Origin: Actinospica robiniae DSM 44927
Lineage (GTDB): Bacteria > Actinomycetota > Actinomycetes > Streptomycetales > Catenulisporaceae
NCBI RefSeq assembly: GCF_000504285.1
Contig: NZ_KI632511.1
Location: 1,795,372-1,859,371 of the forward strand
DNA length: 64,000 nt
Direction of reading: 5' to 3'
Position numbers and translations under genes: made by a program. This document shows positions 41,786 to 49,486 of the stretch, in pieces; within the stretch, counting starts at the first letter, position 1, and every line of letters starts with the position of its first letter. The notes beneath the pieces are model-generated. The model ran no database searches, was not told the origin of the DNA, and worked only from the letters and a program-made list of their open reading frames with translations.

Positions 41786-43315
41786 GTGAGACCACTTCCG
41801 CTCCACCTCGCCCGCACCCGCAGCGAGCGCACGCGGCCGCCGGGCCGGCTCCGCACGCTCGGCCGGATGTCCGCTGCCACGGCGCTCGCCGCGGCGGCGC
41901 TGACCGGCTACGCGATCACGGCCGGCACCGCGCAGGCGGCGTCGCAGGGTCCGTGTGACATCTACGCGGCGGGCGGCACTCCGTGCGTGGCCGCCCACTC
42001 CACCACCCGGGCCCTGTACGCCGCGTACAGCGGGAACCTGTACCAGGTGCGGCGTTCGTCGGACAATACGACGCTGAACATCGGCGTCACCTCGGCCGGC
42101 GGCTACGCGAACGCCGCGGCGCAGGACTCGTTCTGCGCGGGCACCTCGTGCGTGATCACCGAGATCTACGACCAGTCCGGGCGCGGCAACAACCTCACCG
42201 ACGCCCCGGCCGGCGGCGCACAGCCCGGACCGGACAAGCTCGCGGTGGCCAACGCCGCACCCACCACCCTGGGCGGCCACGAGGCCTACGGCGTCGCGAT
42301 CGTCCCGGGCACCGGCTACCGCGACGACGCCACCAACGGCATCGCCACCGGCGATAACCCCGAGTCCGAGTACGCGGTCCTCGACGGCCAGGACTACAAC
42401 GGCGGCTGCTGCTTCGACTACGGCAACGCCGAGACGAACAACAACGACGACGGCAACGGCACCATGGAAGCCATCTACTTCGGCAGCATCAAGGTCTGGG
42501 GCTACGGCGCCGGCAACGGCCCGTGGATCATGGCCGACATGGAGAACGGCCTGTACTCCGGCCGCAACGCCGGATACAACGCCAACGACCCGACGACCAG
42601 CTACCGCTACACCACCGCGATGATCGAGGGCGGCGCCAACCAGTGGGCCATCCTCGGCGGCAACGCCCAGTCCGGCACCCTCGCCACCGACTACAGCGGC
42701 GCGCGGCCCAACGTCTCGGGCTACAACCCGATGAAGAAGCAGGGCGCGATCATCCTCGGCATCGGCGGCGACAACAGCGACGGCGTCGACGGCACCTTCT
42801 ACGAAGGCGTCATGACCACCGGCTACGCCTCCGCCACCACCGAAGCCTCAGTCCAGGCCAACATCGTCGCGGCCGGCTACGGCTCCGGCAGCACCGGCGG
42901 TGGCACCGGCGGTGGCGGGACGTCCGGGGAGATCCACGCCGTCGGCGCGGGCAAGTGCCTGGACGACCCCAACGGCAGCACGACCGGCGGCACCCAGCAG
43001 CAGATCTACGACTGCTGGGGCGGGGCCCCGCAGGTCTGGACCCACACCGCCTCCGGTCAGCTGACCGTCACGAACAACGGCACAACCGACTGCCTCGATG
43101 CCAACGGCAACGGTACGACGAACGGCACCAAGGTGATCATCTGGCCCTGCAACGGCCAGACCAACCAGCAGTGGAACATCAACTCCAACGGCTCCATCAC
43201 CGGCGTTCAGTCAGGCCTCTGCCTGGACGTGGTGGGCGCCGGGACCGCCGACGGCACGCTCATTCAGCTCTACAGCTGCTCGGGCGGATCCAACCAGAAG
43301 TGGTCGCTGAGCTGA
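41786..43315 (+). CDS. Secreted GH54 alpha-L-arabinofuranosidase with ricin-type module (copy 2)
   Basis: 509 residues. GTG 41786 follows AGGAAGG; the frame extends to 41738, but that would place the start over operator A. A long signal peptide is cleaved near residue 52. The GH54 domain (about 55-370) has PCDIYAAGGTPCVAAHSTTRAL, GGCCFDYGN, TMEAIYFGS and GGDNSDGVDGTFYEG. A Gly-rich linker is followed by a complete ricin-type beta-trefoil with three QxW repeats, which replaces the CBM2 of copies 1 and 3. It releases arabinofuranose from polymers; the lectin module probably binds xylan or galactose/arabinose chains. A terminator follows 28 bp after the stop. Confidence 0.92.
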   Translation: MRPLPLHLARTRSERTRPPGRLRTLGRMSAATALAAAALTGYAITAGTAQAASQGPCDIYAAGGTPCVAAHSTTRALYAAYSGNLYQVRRSSDNTTLNIGVTSAGGYANAAAQDSFCAGTSCVITEIYDQSGRGNNLTDAPAGGAQPGPDKLAVANAAPTTLGGHEAYGVAIVPGTGYRDDATNGIATGDNPESEYAVLDGQDYNGGCCFDYGNAETNNNDDGNGTMEAIYFGSIKVWGYGAGNGPWIMADMENGLYSGRNAGYNANDPTTSYRYTTAMIEGGANQWAILGGNAQSGTLATDYSGARPNVSGYNPMKKQGAIILGIGGDNSDGVDGTFYEGVMTTGYASATTEASVQANIVAAGYGSGSTGGGTGGGGTSGEIHAVGAGKCLDDPNGSTTGGTQQQIYDCWGGAPQVWTHTASGQLTVTNNGTTDCLDANGNGTTNGTKVIIWPCNGQTNQQWNINSNGSITGVQSGLCLDVVGAGTADGTLIQLYSCSGGSNQKWSLS

Positions 43316-43342
43316 CGTTCTGAAGGCTCAGCAGCAGACAGT

Positions 43343-43387
43343 CACCTCCTGCCGTCCCGTCACCCGGTGTCGGGGCGGCAGGAGGTG
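43343..43387. terminator. Terminator hairpin after GH54 copy 2
   Basis: CACCTCCTGCCGTCCCG and CGGGGCGGCAGGAGGTG form a 17 bp stem with one G-U pair around an 11-base loop. Confidence 0.85.
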
Positions 43388-43612
43388 TCCACTCCCCTAC
43401 GCCGTGGTTCCCGCCCGCGGCGCGCCGAGATGGGATGTGCCGGCTCGGGCGCGGACCGCGTCGATGGATGAAGCCGCCAAGACCGCGCCGAAAGCTTAAG
43501 AGCCGCACATGTCGAGTGCGACGGCGGATGGGCGCACCCGCACCGGAAACGGCAGCTCAGGAGGCTGTCATAGCAAGGCCTCAGCCGCGTGCTGCTTTCA
43601 AGCCGCGGGCAG

Positions 43613-43623
43613 TGAAATTTTCA
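43613..43623. promoter_or_regulatory. Operator B (TGAAATTTTCA) upstream of GH10 copy 2
   Basis: A perfect palindrome 235 bp before the GH10 start. Confidence 0.55.
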
Positions 43624-43731
43624 GGTCCGCAGCCCCCTCGTCCCGGCCACTCGACGGCGCGCCCTGGTCGGTCCATCAGGACATCCCACCGGCCTGATGC
43701 GCCACGATGCCGCTTCGCCCGGCGGCCTGGT

Positions 43732-43742
43732 CGAAAGTTTCG
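43732..43742. promoter_or_regulatory. Operator B variant (CGAAAGTTTCG) upstream of GH10 copy 2
   Basis: A perfect 11 bp palindrome of the same GAAA-N-TTTC type, extended by flanking T and A, 116 bp before the GH10 start. Sites of this form are typical for LacI-type xylan/xyloside repressors in actinomycetes (recalled, not searched). Confidence 0.55.
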
Positions 43743-43858
43743 AGAGTCAGTCGTTGAGGTTTCGGCCAGCCTTTGACACACTCCACGACGCGAAGGCCCC
43801 GGGCCTCGCATCTCAGCCGTCTTCGTCCGCGCTGCGCGGACGAGAAAGGTGAACACCC

Positions 43859-45400
43859 ATGGGTATCGACAGCGATATCAGATCTTCGAGCAGCCGCCGG
43901 CTGCGCGCTCGCCTCGCCGCCGCGACGGTGGCCGTCGTCGCCATGACCACCGGCGCCGTCGTCGTGATGGCCGGCAGCGCCTCCGCGGCGACCACGCTCG
44001 GCGGGGCCGCCGCGACCAGCGGGCGGTACTTCGGCGTCTCGGTGGGCCAGAGCGACCTGAGCAACTCCTCCGCCGCCAACCTCGCCGGCACCCAGTTCAA
44101 CATGGTGACCCCCGAGAACGAGATGAAGTGGGACACCATCGAGCCGTCCAACGGCTCGTACAACTTCGGACCGGGTGACGCGATCGTCAACTTCGCGACC
44201 TCGCACAACGAAAAGGTGCGCGGACACAACCTGGTCTGGGAGAACCAGCTGCCCTCCTGGGTCACCAGCCTGCCGACCAGCCAGGTCAAAGCCGCGATGG
44301 AAGCGCACATCACCGCCGAGGTCAGCCACTACAAGGGCAAGATCTACGCCTGGGACGTGGTCAACGAGCCCTTCAACGACGACGGCACCTACCGGCAGGA
44401 CGTGTTCTACAACGCCTTCGGCGGCGGCGAGCAGTACATCGCCGACGCGATCAACACCGCGCACGCGGCCGACCCGAACGCGAAGCTCTACATCAACGAC
44501 TACAACATCGAGGGCTCCGGCGCGAAGGCCAACGCCATGTACACCCTCGCCCAGCAACTGCTCCAGGCGGGCGTGCCGCTGAGCGGCATCGGGTTCGAGA
44601 GCCACTTCATCGTCGGACAGGTCCCCTCCACCCTGGCCTCGAACATGGCCCGCTTCACCGCGCTCGGCCTGGACGTCGCGATCACAGAGCTCGACGACCG
44701 CATGCCCACCCCGGCCAGCAGCGCCAACCTCACCCAGCAGGCCACTGACGACGCGAACATCGTCAAGGTCTGCCTGGCCAACGCACACTGCCCCGGCGTC
44801 ACCCAGTGGAACATCAGTGACGCCGACTCCTGGGTCCCCGGCACGTTCTCCGGCTACGGCGCCGCCACGCTGTTCGACAGCAACTGGCAGCCCAAAGCCT
44901 CGTACACCTCCGTGCTCAACGCCCTGAACGGCGGCGGCGTCCAGCCGAGCAACTCCCCCTCGGCCTCACCGTCCTCCAGCCCGTCCAGCTCCCCGTCCGC
45001 GAGCCCGTCCGCGTCGCCCTCAAGCAGCCCGTCGAAGTCGCCCTCGGCCAGCCCGTCGAGCTCGCCCACCGGTGGCGGATCCAGCTGCAAGGTCAGCTAC
45101 AGCATCTCCAGCCAGTGGGGAGGCGGCTTCGGCGCCAACATCATCGTCACCAACCTCGGCAGCCCGATCAGCAGCTGGACCCTGACCTGGTCCTTCGGCG
45201 CCGGCCAGACGATCACCCAGCTGTGGAACGGCAGCTACACCCAGTCCGGCGCGAACGTCACCGTCAAGAACGTCTCCTACAACGGTTCGCTCGCCACCGG
45301 CGGCAACACCACCTTCGGCTTCAACGGAGCCTGGAACAACAGCTCCAACCCGGTCCCGACGAACTTCGCGCTCAACGGCGCATCCTGCACCACCGGCTGA
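43859..45400 (+). CDS. Secreted GH10 xylanase with CBM2 (copy 2)
   Basis: 513 residues from ATG 43859 (GAAAGGTG upstream). A signal peptide ends near residue 43. The GH10 barrel covers about 50-360, with acid/base Glu in WDVVNEPFNDDG and nucleophile Glu in AITELDDRM. A 45-residue Ser/Pro repeat linker leads to a C-terminal CBM2 (about 410-513). It is clearly related to the GH10 at 40040-41347 but has a different binding module, so the pair probably works on different parts of the xylan or cell-wall surface. A terminator follows 37 bp after the stop. Confidence 0.93.
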   Translation: MGIDSDIRSSSSRRLRARLAAATVAVVAMTTGAVVVMAGSASAATTLGGAAATSGRYFGVSVGQSDLSNSSAANLAGTQFNMVTPENEMKWDTIEPSNGSYNFGPGDAIVNFATSHNEKVRGHNLVWENQLPSWVTSLPTSQVKAAMEAHITAEVSHYKGKIYAWDVVNEPFNDDGTYRQDVFYNAFGGGEQYIADAINTAHAADPNAKLYINDYNIEGSGAKANAMYTLAQQLLQAGVPLSGIGFESHFIVGQVPSTLASNMARFTALGLDVAITELDDRMPTPASSANLTQQATDDANIVKVCLANAHCPGVTQWNISDADSWVPGTFSGYGAATLFDSNWQPKASYTSVLNALNGGGVQPSNSPSASPSSSPSSSPSASPSASPSSSPSKSPSASPSSSPTGGGSSCKVSYSISSQWGGGFGANIIVTNLGSPISSWTLTWSFGAGQTITQLWNGSYTQSGANVTVKNVSYNGSLATGGNTTFGFNGAWNNSSNPVPTNFALNGASCTTG

Positions 45401-45437
45401 TCAGGCACAGAACCGGCCGCGCGTCTGCGCGAGCACG

Positions 45438-45469
45438 AGTGCCGCACCGCACAACGGCGGTGCGGCACT
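45438..45469. terminator. Terminator hairpin after GH10 copy 2
   Basis: AGTGCCGCACCG and CGGTGCGGCACT form a perfect 12 bp stem around CACAACGG, just before the stop of the convergent LacI gene; it may serve both. Confidence 0.8.
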
Positions 45470-45481
45470 TCGGTGCGCCTC

Positions 45482-46618
45482 TTACCCCCGCGAACGCGGC
45501 GGAGCCGTCGACGCCCGAACGACCAGGCCCGGTGCGACCGTCAATCTCGGCGCGGTCGTCGGCGACGGCCGCCCGCCCTGGCCCGCTTCGCCACGCACGA
45601 GTTCCATGAGCGTCGACAGCGCGTGCCGACCGAGCTCGTCGAAGTGCTGCCGGACGGTGGTGAGAGGCGGGCCGATGAACTCCGCCTCGGGGATGTCGTC
45701 GAACCCGACCACGCTCACGTCCTCCGGCACGCGCACGCCGGCCTGCTGGAACGCGCGGACGAGCCCGAGCGCGGCATGGTCGTTGGCGCAGAAGACGGCG
45801 GTGATCGGATCGGCCTCGTCATAGACCCGCTGCACCATTTCACGGCCGAGCGCGAAGCCCGAGCGGGCGGACCAGTCGCCTCCGTACATCGGCTCGACGA
45901 CCGGGGCGCCGCGCTCGAGAAGGGCCCGGCGCCACCCGGCTTCACGCTCCTGCGCCTCAAGCCACAGCCGCGGACCGGCGACGTGGTGGACGGTGCGGTG
46001 CCCCAGGTCGAGAAGGAACGAGGTGGCCTGCGCGGCACCGGCTTCGTTGTCGACGGCCGCCGAGGCCACCCCGGCATGGGTACCGCAGCCGACCGCGACC
46101 AACGGGATGCCAGAGGGCACCTGGCCGAGCGCGCGCACGGCGCTCGCCTGAGGCGCTATCACAATCAGGCCTTCCACAGCCTGGTCGCGGAGACGGTCCA
46201 CGGCGTCGAGCACCGCTCGCCGGTCCAACGACGAGAGCGCGGCGACCATGACGAAGTAGTCGAGATCCTTGGCGGCCTGTTCGATCCCGTACAACATCGA
46301 GGCCGGCCCGTAGAGCGTGGTGTTGAAGGCGACGACGCCTAGGGTCCGGGACTTCCTGGTGACGAGCGCACGCGCGGCCACGTTCGGCCGATATCCCATT
46401 TCCTTGATGACCTCGAGCACGCGATCGCGCGTGGCCGGCTTCACGTTCGGGTGGTCGTTGAGCACCCTGGAGACGGTCTGGTGCGAGACGCCTGCGAAGC
46501 GCGCCACGTCCGCCATCCGCGGGGCCCGTCCGTCCGGTCCTCCGCCGGCCGCGGCAGGCCGCGGACGGGCGGTGAACCCGTTCTGGACGGACAAGGGCGC
46601 TGATTCGGGCGAAGCCAT
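45482..46618 (-). CDS. LacI-family regulator of the hemicellulase island
   Basis: 378 residues from ATG 46618, with AGGAAGG 10 bp upstream. After an unusual 34-residue N-terminal extension comes the HTH (MADVARFAGVSHQTVSRVLNDHPNV) and the hinge (YRPNVAARALVT). The sensor domain has LGVVAFNTTLYGPASMLYGIE, AVFCANDHAALGLVRAF and SVVGFDDIPEAEFIGPPLTTVRQHF. It is divergent from GH62, and the intergenic region contains operator A and operator B, so it is the best candidate for one of those sites. The ligand is probably an arabino- or xylo-oligosaccharide. Which of the two motifs it reads is not decidable by eye. Confidence 0.9.
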   Translation of the reverse strand: MASPESAPLSVQNGFTARPRPAAAGGGPDGRAPRMADVARFAGVSHQTVSRVLNDHPNVKPATRDRVLEVIKEMGYRPNVAARALVTRKSRTLGVVAFNTTLYGPASMLYGIEQAAKDLDYFVMVAALSSLDRRAVLDAVDRLRDQAVEGLIVIAPQASAVRALGQVPSGIPLVAVGCGTHAGVASAAVDNEAGAAQATSFLLDLGHRTVHHVAGPRLWLEAQEREAGWRRALLERGAPVVEPMYGGDWSARSGFALGREMVQRVYDEADPITAVFCANDHAALGLVRAFQQAGVRVPEDVSVVGFDDIPEAEFIGPPLTTVRQHFDELGRHALSTLMELVRGEAGQGGRPSPTTAPRLTVAPGLVVRASTAPPRSRG

Positions 46619-46817
46619 GGTCGAAGTGCCTTCCTCGCGAAGGGAATGCGCGAATCGCAGTGCGGTGGTGATGCGGCACGAGCCCCGGCCGCATCCGTGA
46701 TGTTGTAGCGCGGGCTCCCCGGCACCGTCCAGCGCTCTGATGTCTCTTCCGGCCCCGCAAGCGCCCAGTGATGGGATGGCTGTTCGCGAACGCCGCGGAA
46801 CTATCGAAGCACACTTA

Positions 46818-46828
46818 TGAAATTTTCA
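46818..46828. promoter_or_regulatory. Operator B (TGAAATTTTCA) between LacI and GH62
   Basis: A perfect palindrome, 200 bp upstream of the LacI start and 267 bp upstream of the GH62 start. Confidence 0.55.
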
Positions 46829-47050
46829 CTATCCCCTATCGGATTTCCGTCCGAAGGGGCTTATCGGCAGCCGCCTCCACCCCCAGCTGGCAAGGGATTC
46901 CGGATACCGACCGAGCACGCCGCGCCGCGCGGGTCGCCGCAGACACCTTGCCCACGCCCACACAGCTTGGCAGTTTTAACTGGCGACACCTCACCATCTC
47001 GTCAGAATCATCCCATCACCCACATCGGCCCTTTTCTGCTCGACATCTCA

Positions 47051-47064
47051 TGTTAACGCTAACA
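47051..47064. promoter_or_regulatory. Operator A (TGTTAACGCTAACA) upstream of GH62
   Basis: Exact copy of the recurrent palindrome, 30 bp upstream of GTG 47095. Confidence 0.65.
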
Positions 47065-47094
47065 GATACAGCATCCCTCCTCGGAGTGTGCACC

Positions 47095-47505
47095 GTGAGT
47101 CTTCTGCGTCATCGTTCGTGGCTGGCCGGCGGCAGCGCCGCCGTGCTGGCCGCCGCCGGGTTGACCCTGGCCTCGACCACCACCGCCCAAGCCGCCGCCG
47201 GCTGCCAGGTCTCCTACACCGTCAGCAGCCAGTGGCAAGGCGGCTTCGGCGCGAACGTCACCATCACCAACCTCGGCAGCCCGATCAGCGCGTGGAGCCT
47301 GGGCTGGTCCTTCACCACCGGCCAGGCCATCACCCAACTCTGGAACGGCAGCTACACCCAGACCGGCACGAACGTCACCGTCACCAACGCCTCCTACGAC
47401 GGCGCGATCCCCACCAACGGCACCACCACGTTCGGGTTCAACGGCTCCTGGACCACCGCGAACCCCGCCCCGGCCCAGTTCACCCTCAACGGCACAGTCT
47501 GCACC
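47095..47505 (+). repeat. Inverted repeat arm, about 410 bp, left copy
   Basis: This signal peptide plus CBM2 coding segment is repeated on the minus strand at 50525-50935. By eye I find only two differences in the aligned stretch, both silent third-position changes (CAA/CAG and TAC/TAT). The identity ends near the end of the CBM2. Confidence 0.9.
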
Positions 47506-48600
47506 GGCTCGGTCGCCAGCAGCACCCCCAGCGCCACGCCCACCACCGCGTCACCGAGCGCGAGCGCCTCCCCCAGTGCCTCGCCCACGCCGTCATCGAC
47601 CGGCGGCGGAACGGGCGGGAGCTTGCCGAGCAGCTTCAAGTGGAGTTCGAGCAACATCCTGATCAGCCCCAAGTCCGACTCCACGCACAACATCATTGCC
47701 GTGAAGGACCCGTCGGTCGTCTCCTACAACGGCCGCTGGTACGTCTACATGTCGACCGTGGACGCGAGCGGGAACTACGGCATGGCGACCATCAACTTCA
47801 CCGACTGGTCCCAGGCCGCCTCCGCGCCCGTCACCTACCTGGACACCACCCCGATCGGCGGCGGGTACAAGACCGCACCCATGCTGTTCTACTTCGCCCC
47901 GCAGAAGCTGTGGTACCTGACGTACCAGACCGGCAGCAACATCGGATACTCGACCAACCCCGACATCACCAACCCGTCCGGCTGGAGCGCGACGCACAAC
48001 TTCTACAGCAACGGCATGCCCTCGATCATCAGCCAGAACATCGGCAGCGGCTACTGGGTCGACAGCTGGGTCATCTGCGACACCGCCAACTGCTACCTCT
48101 TCTCCGCCGACGACAACGGCCACATCTACCGCTCGACCAGCTCGCTCGCCCAGTTCCCGAGCGGCTTCGGCAACGGCTCGAACACCGTCATCGCAGCCTC
48201 GGACAGCAACAAGAACGACATGTTCGAAGCCGACAACGTCTACCAGGTCGCCGGATCGAACACCTACCTGCTCATCGTCGAGGCGATCGGCACCGACGGG
48301 CACCGGCTCTTCCACTCCTGGACCTCGAACAGCCTCACCGGGACCTGGACCCCACTGGCCGCGACCCAGTCCAACCCGTTCATGGGCGCCTCCGACGTCA
48401 CCTTCCCGTCCGGCACCCCGGTGTGGACCCAGGACTTCAGCAGCGGTGAGGCGATCCGCACCACCTACAACCAGACGCCCACGATCGACCCCTGTCACCT
48501 CCAGTACCTGTACCAGGGCGTGGCTCCCGGCTCGACCCAGAGCTACAACCTGCTGCCCTGGCGGATCGGCCTGGCCACCGGAACGAACCCGGCCTGCTGA
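47095..48600 (+). CDS. Secreted CBM2-GH62 alpha-L-arabinofuranosidase
   Basis: 501 residues. GTG 47095 opens directly on a signal peptide (LLRHRSWLAGGSAAVLAAAG, cleaved near residue 32); the longer open frame would translate operator A. A CBM2 (about 33-138), a Ser/Thr/Pro linker and the GH62 five-bladed propeller (about 180-501) follow. Candidate catalytic residues are Asp in IAVKDPSVV (base) and Glu in MFEADNVYQV (acid). GH62 removes arabinose from arabinoxylan. The first 410 bp are almost identical to the start of GH54 copy 3 in inverted orientation. The stop abuts that of the convergent FadR gene, with one base between. Confidence 0.93.
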   Translation: MSLLRHRSWLAGGSAAVLAAAGLTLASTTTAQAAAGCQVSYTVSSQWQGGFGANVTITNLGSPISAWSLGWSFTTGQAITQLWNGSYTQTGTNVTVTNASYDGAIPTNGTTTFGFNGSWTTANPAPAQFTLNGTVCTGSVASSTPSATPTTASPSASASPSASPTPSSTGGGTGGSLPSSFKWSSSNILISPKSDSTHNIIAVKDPSVVSYNGRWYVYMSTVDASGNYGMATINFTDWSQAASAPVTYLDTTPIGGGYKTAPMLFYFAPQKLWYLTYQTGSNIGYSTNPDITNPSGWSATHNFYSNGMPSIISQNIGSGYWVDSWVICDTANCYLFSADDNGHIYRSTSSLAQFPSGFGNGSNTVIAASDSNKNDMFEADNVYQVAGSNTYLLIVEAIGTDGHRLFHSWTSNSLTGTWTPLAATQSNPFMGASDVTFPSGTPVWTQDFSSGEAIRTTYNQTPTIDPCHLQYLYQGVAPGSTQSYNLLPWRIGLATGTNPAC

Positions 48601-48601
48601 T

Positions 48602-49363
48602 TCAGGACAAGACCGGGTCCTCGTCCGCAAGGGGCTCGGCGTCGTCGCCGCGGTCGTCCAGCACATCCGGGACGGCCGCGGCGACATCCGCGAGATGTCT
48701 CCTGAGCCACGTCTCCGTCGTGTTCACATGCATCAACGCCGTCGCCTGAGCAAGAGCGGCATCACCGGCCGCCAGCGCGTCGTAAATCGCCTGGTGCTCG
48801 TTCAGGGTGCCCTGTGCCGCATTTCCGTCGATCATCCCGCGCCACACCCGCGCACGCACGGTCCGGCCGGCGATCCCGTCCATCAGGCTGGCGAGCGTCT
48901 CGTTGCCGGTGGCGGCCACCACGGCGCGGTGGAAGGCCGCGTCGTGCCGGTTCAGGAGCTCCACGTCGTCGTGGGCCGCGCGCATGGCGGCGAGGTGGCC
49001 GGCGACCACCTCCAACGCGTCCGCCGAGATCCTGGTGGCCGCCAACCCGGTGGCCACCGGCTCGAACAGCCGCCGGGCCTCGATCATCTCCAGCAGAGTG
49101 TCGCCCTGCAGGAGCTCGACCGCGGAGCCGAGCCCTTCGAGCAGCACCCCGGGCTCGAGACTGGTGACGTAGGTCCCCGCGCCGCGGCGGATCTCCAGCA
49201 CCCGCGCCATCACCAGCGACTTGACCGCCTCGCGCATCAGGTTCCTGGAGATCCCCAGCTGGGCGGCGAGCCCCGGTTCGGAAGGCAGGCGGGACCCGGG
49301 AGGCAACTGGCCGGACAGGATCAGTTCCCGGATATGCTCGATGGCCTTGTCGGTCAACGACAT
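48602..49363 (-). CDS. FadR/GntR-family regulator with FCD domain
   Basis: 253 residues from ATG 49363 (GAGGTG eight bases upstream); upstream in-frame codons to 49411 add no domain. The winged helix (about 1-70) has HIRELILSGQLPPGSRLPSEPGL and GISRNLMREAVKSLVMARVLE. The FCD domain (about 88-225) has LLEMIEARRLFEPVATGLAA, RHDAAFHRAVV and NEHQAIYDAL with the His/Asp metal-site pattern. FCD regulators sense small sugar acids or related metabolites. This is the only complete member of three FCD proteins in the window and may set the response to breakdown products of the secreted enzymes. Confidence 0.92.
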   Translation of the reverse strand: MSLTDKAIEHIRELILSGQLPPGSRLPSEPGLAAQLGISRNLMREAVKSLVMARVLEIRRGAGTYVTSLEPGVLLEGLGSAVELLQGDTLLEMIEARRLFEPVATGLAATRISADALEVVAGHLAAMRAAHDDVELLNRHDAAFHRAVVAATGNETLASLMDGIAGRTVRARVWRGMIDGNAAQGTLNEHQAIYDALAAGDAALAQATALMHVNTTETWLRRHLADVAAAVPDVLDDRGDDAEPLADEDPVLS

Positions 49364-49486
49364 CTGTCGCACCTCACTCAGGGACGCCTCGCTGCGGCAG
49401 CGTAACAGCACGCTGCCGGTAATATAGAGGCGGAGACAGGAACCAGGCGCGGCGCGACCACGTGGCGCGACCCTGTGGGCGGGGGC

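Larger units (their letters stand above)
43388..43858. other. 471 bp promoter region of GH10 copy 2
   Basis: Holds two operator B-type palindromes and an inverted pair of GATGGGATG-like elements (43427-43438 and 43681-43688). No operator A and no gene are seen. Confidence 0.5.
46619..47094. other. 476 bp divergent promoter region of LacI and GH62
   Basis: Contains operator B at 46818, operator A at 47051 and an inverted pair of GTGATGGGATG elements at 46768-46778 and 47009-47019. No gene is seen. Confidence 0.55.

Noticed and set aside
44940-45075. Tandem-repeat-like stretch of CCGTCC/AGCCCG units, first considered as a repeat array
   Set aside because: It encodes the Ser/Pro linker between GH10 and CBM2; there are no constant spacers, so it is not a CRISPR or satellite.
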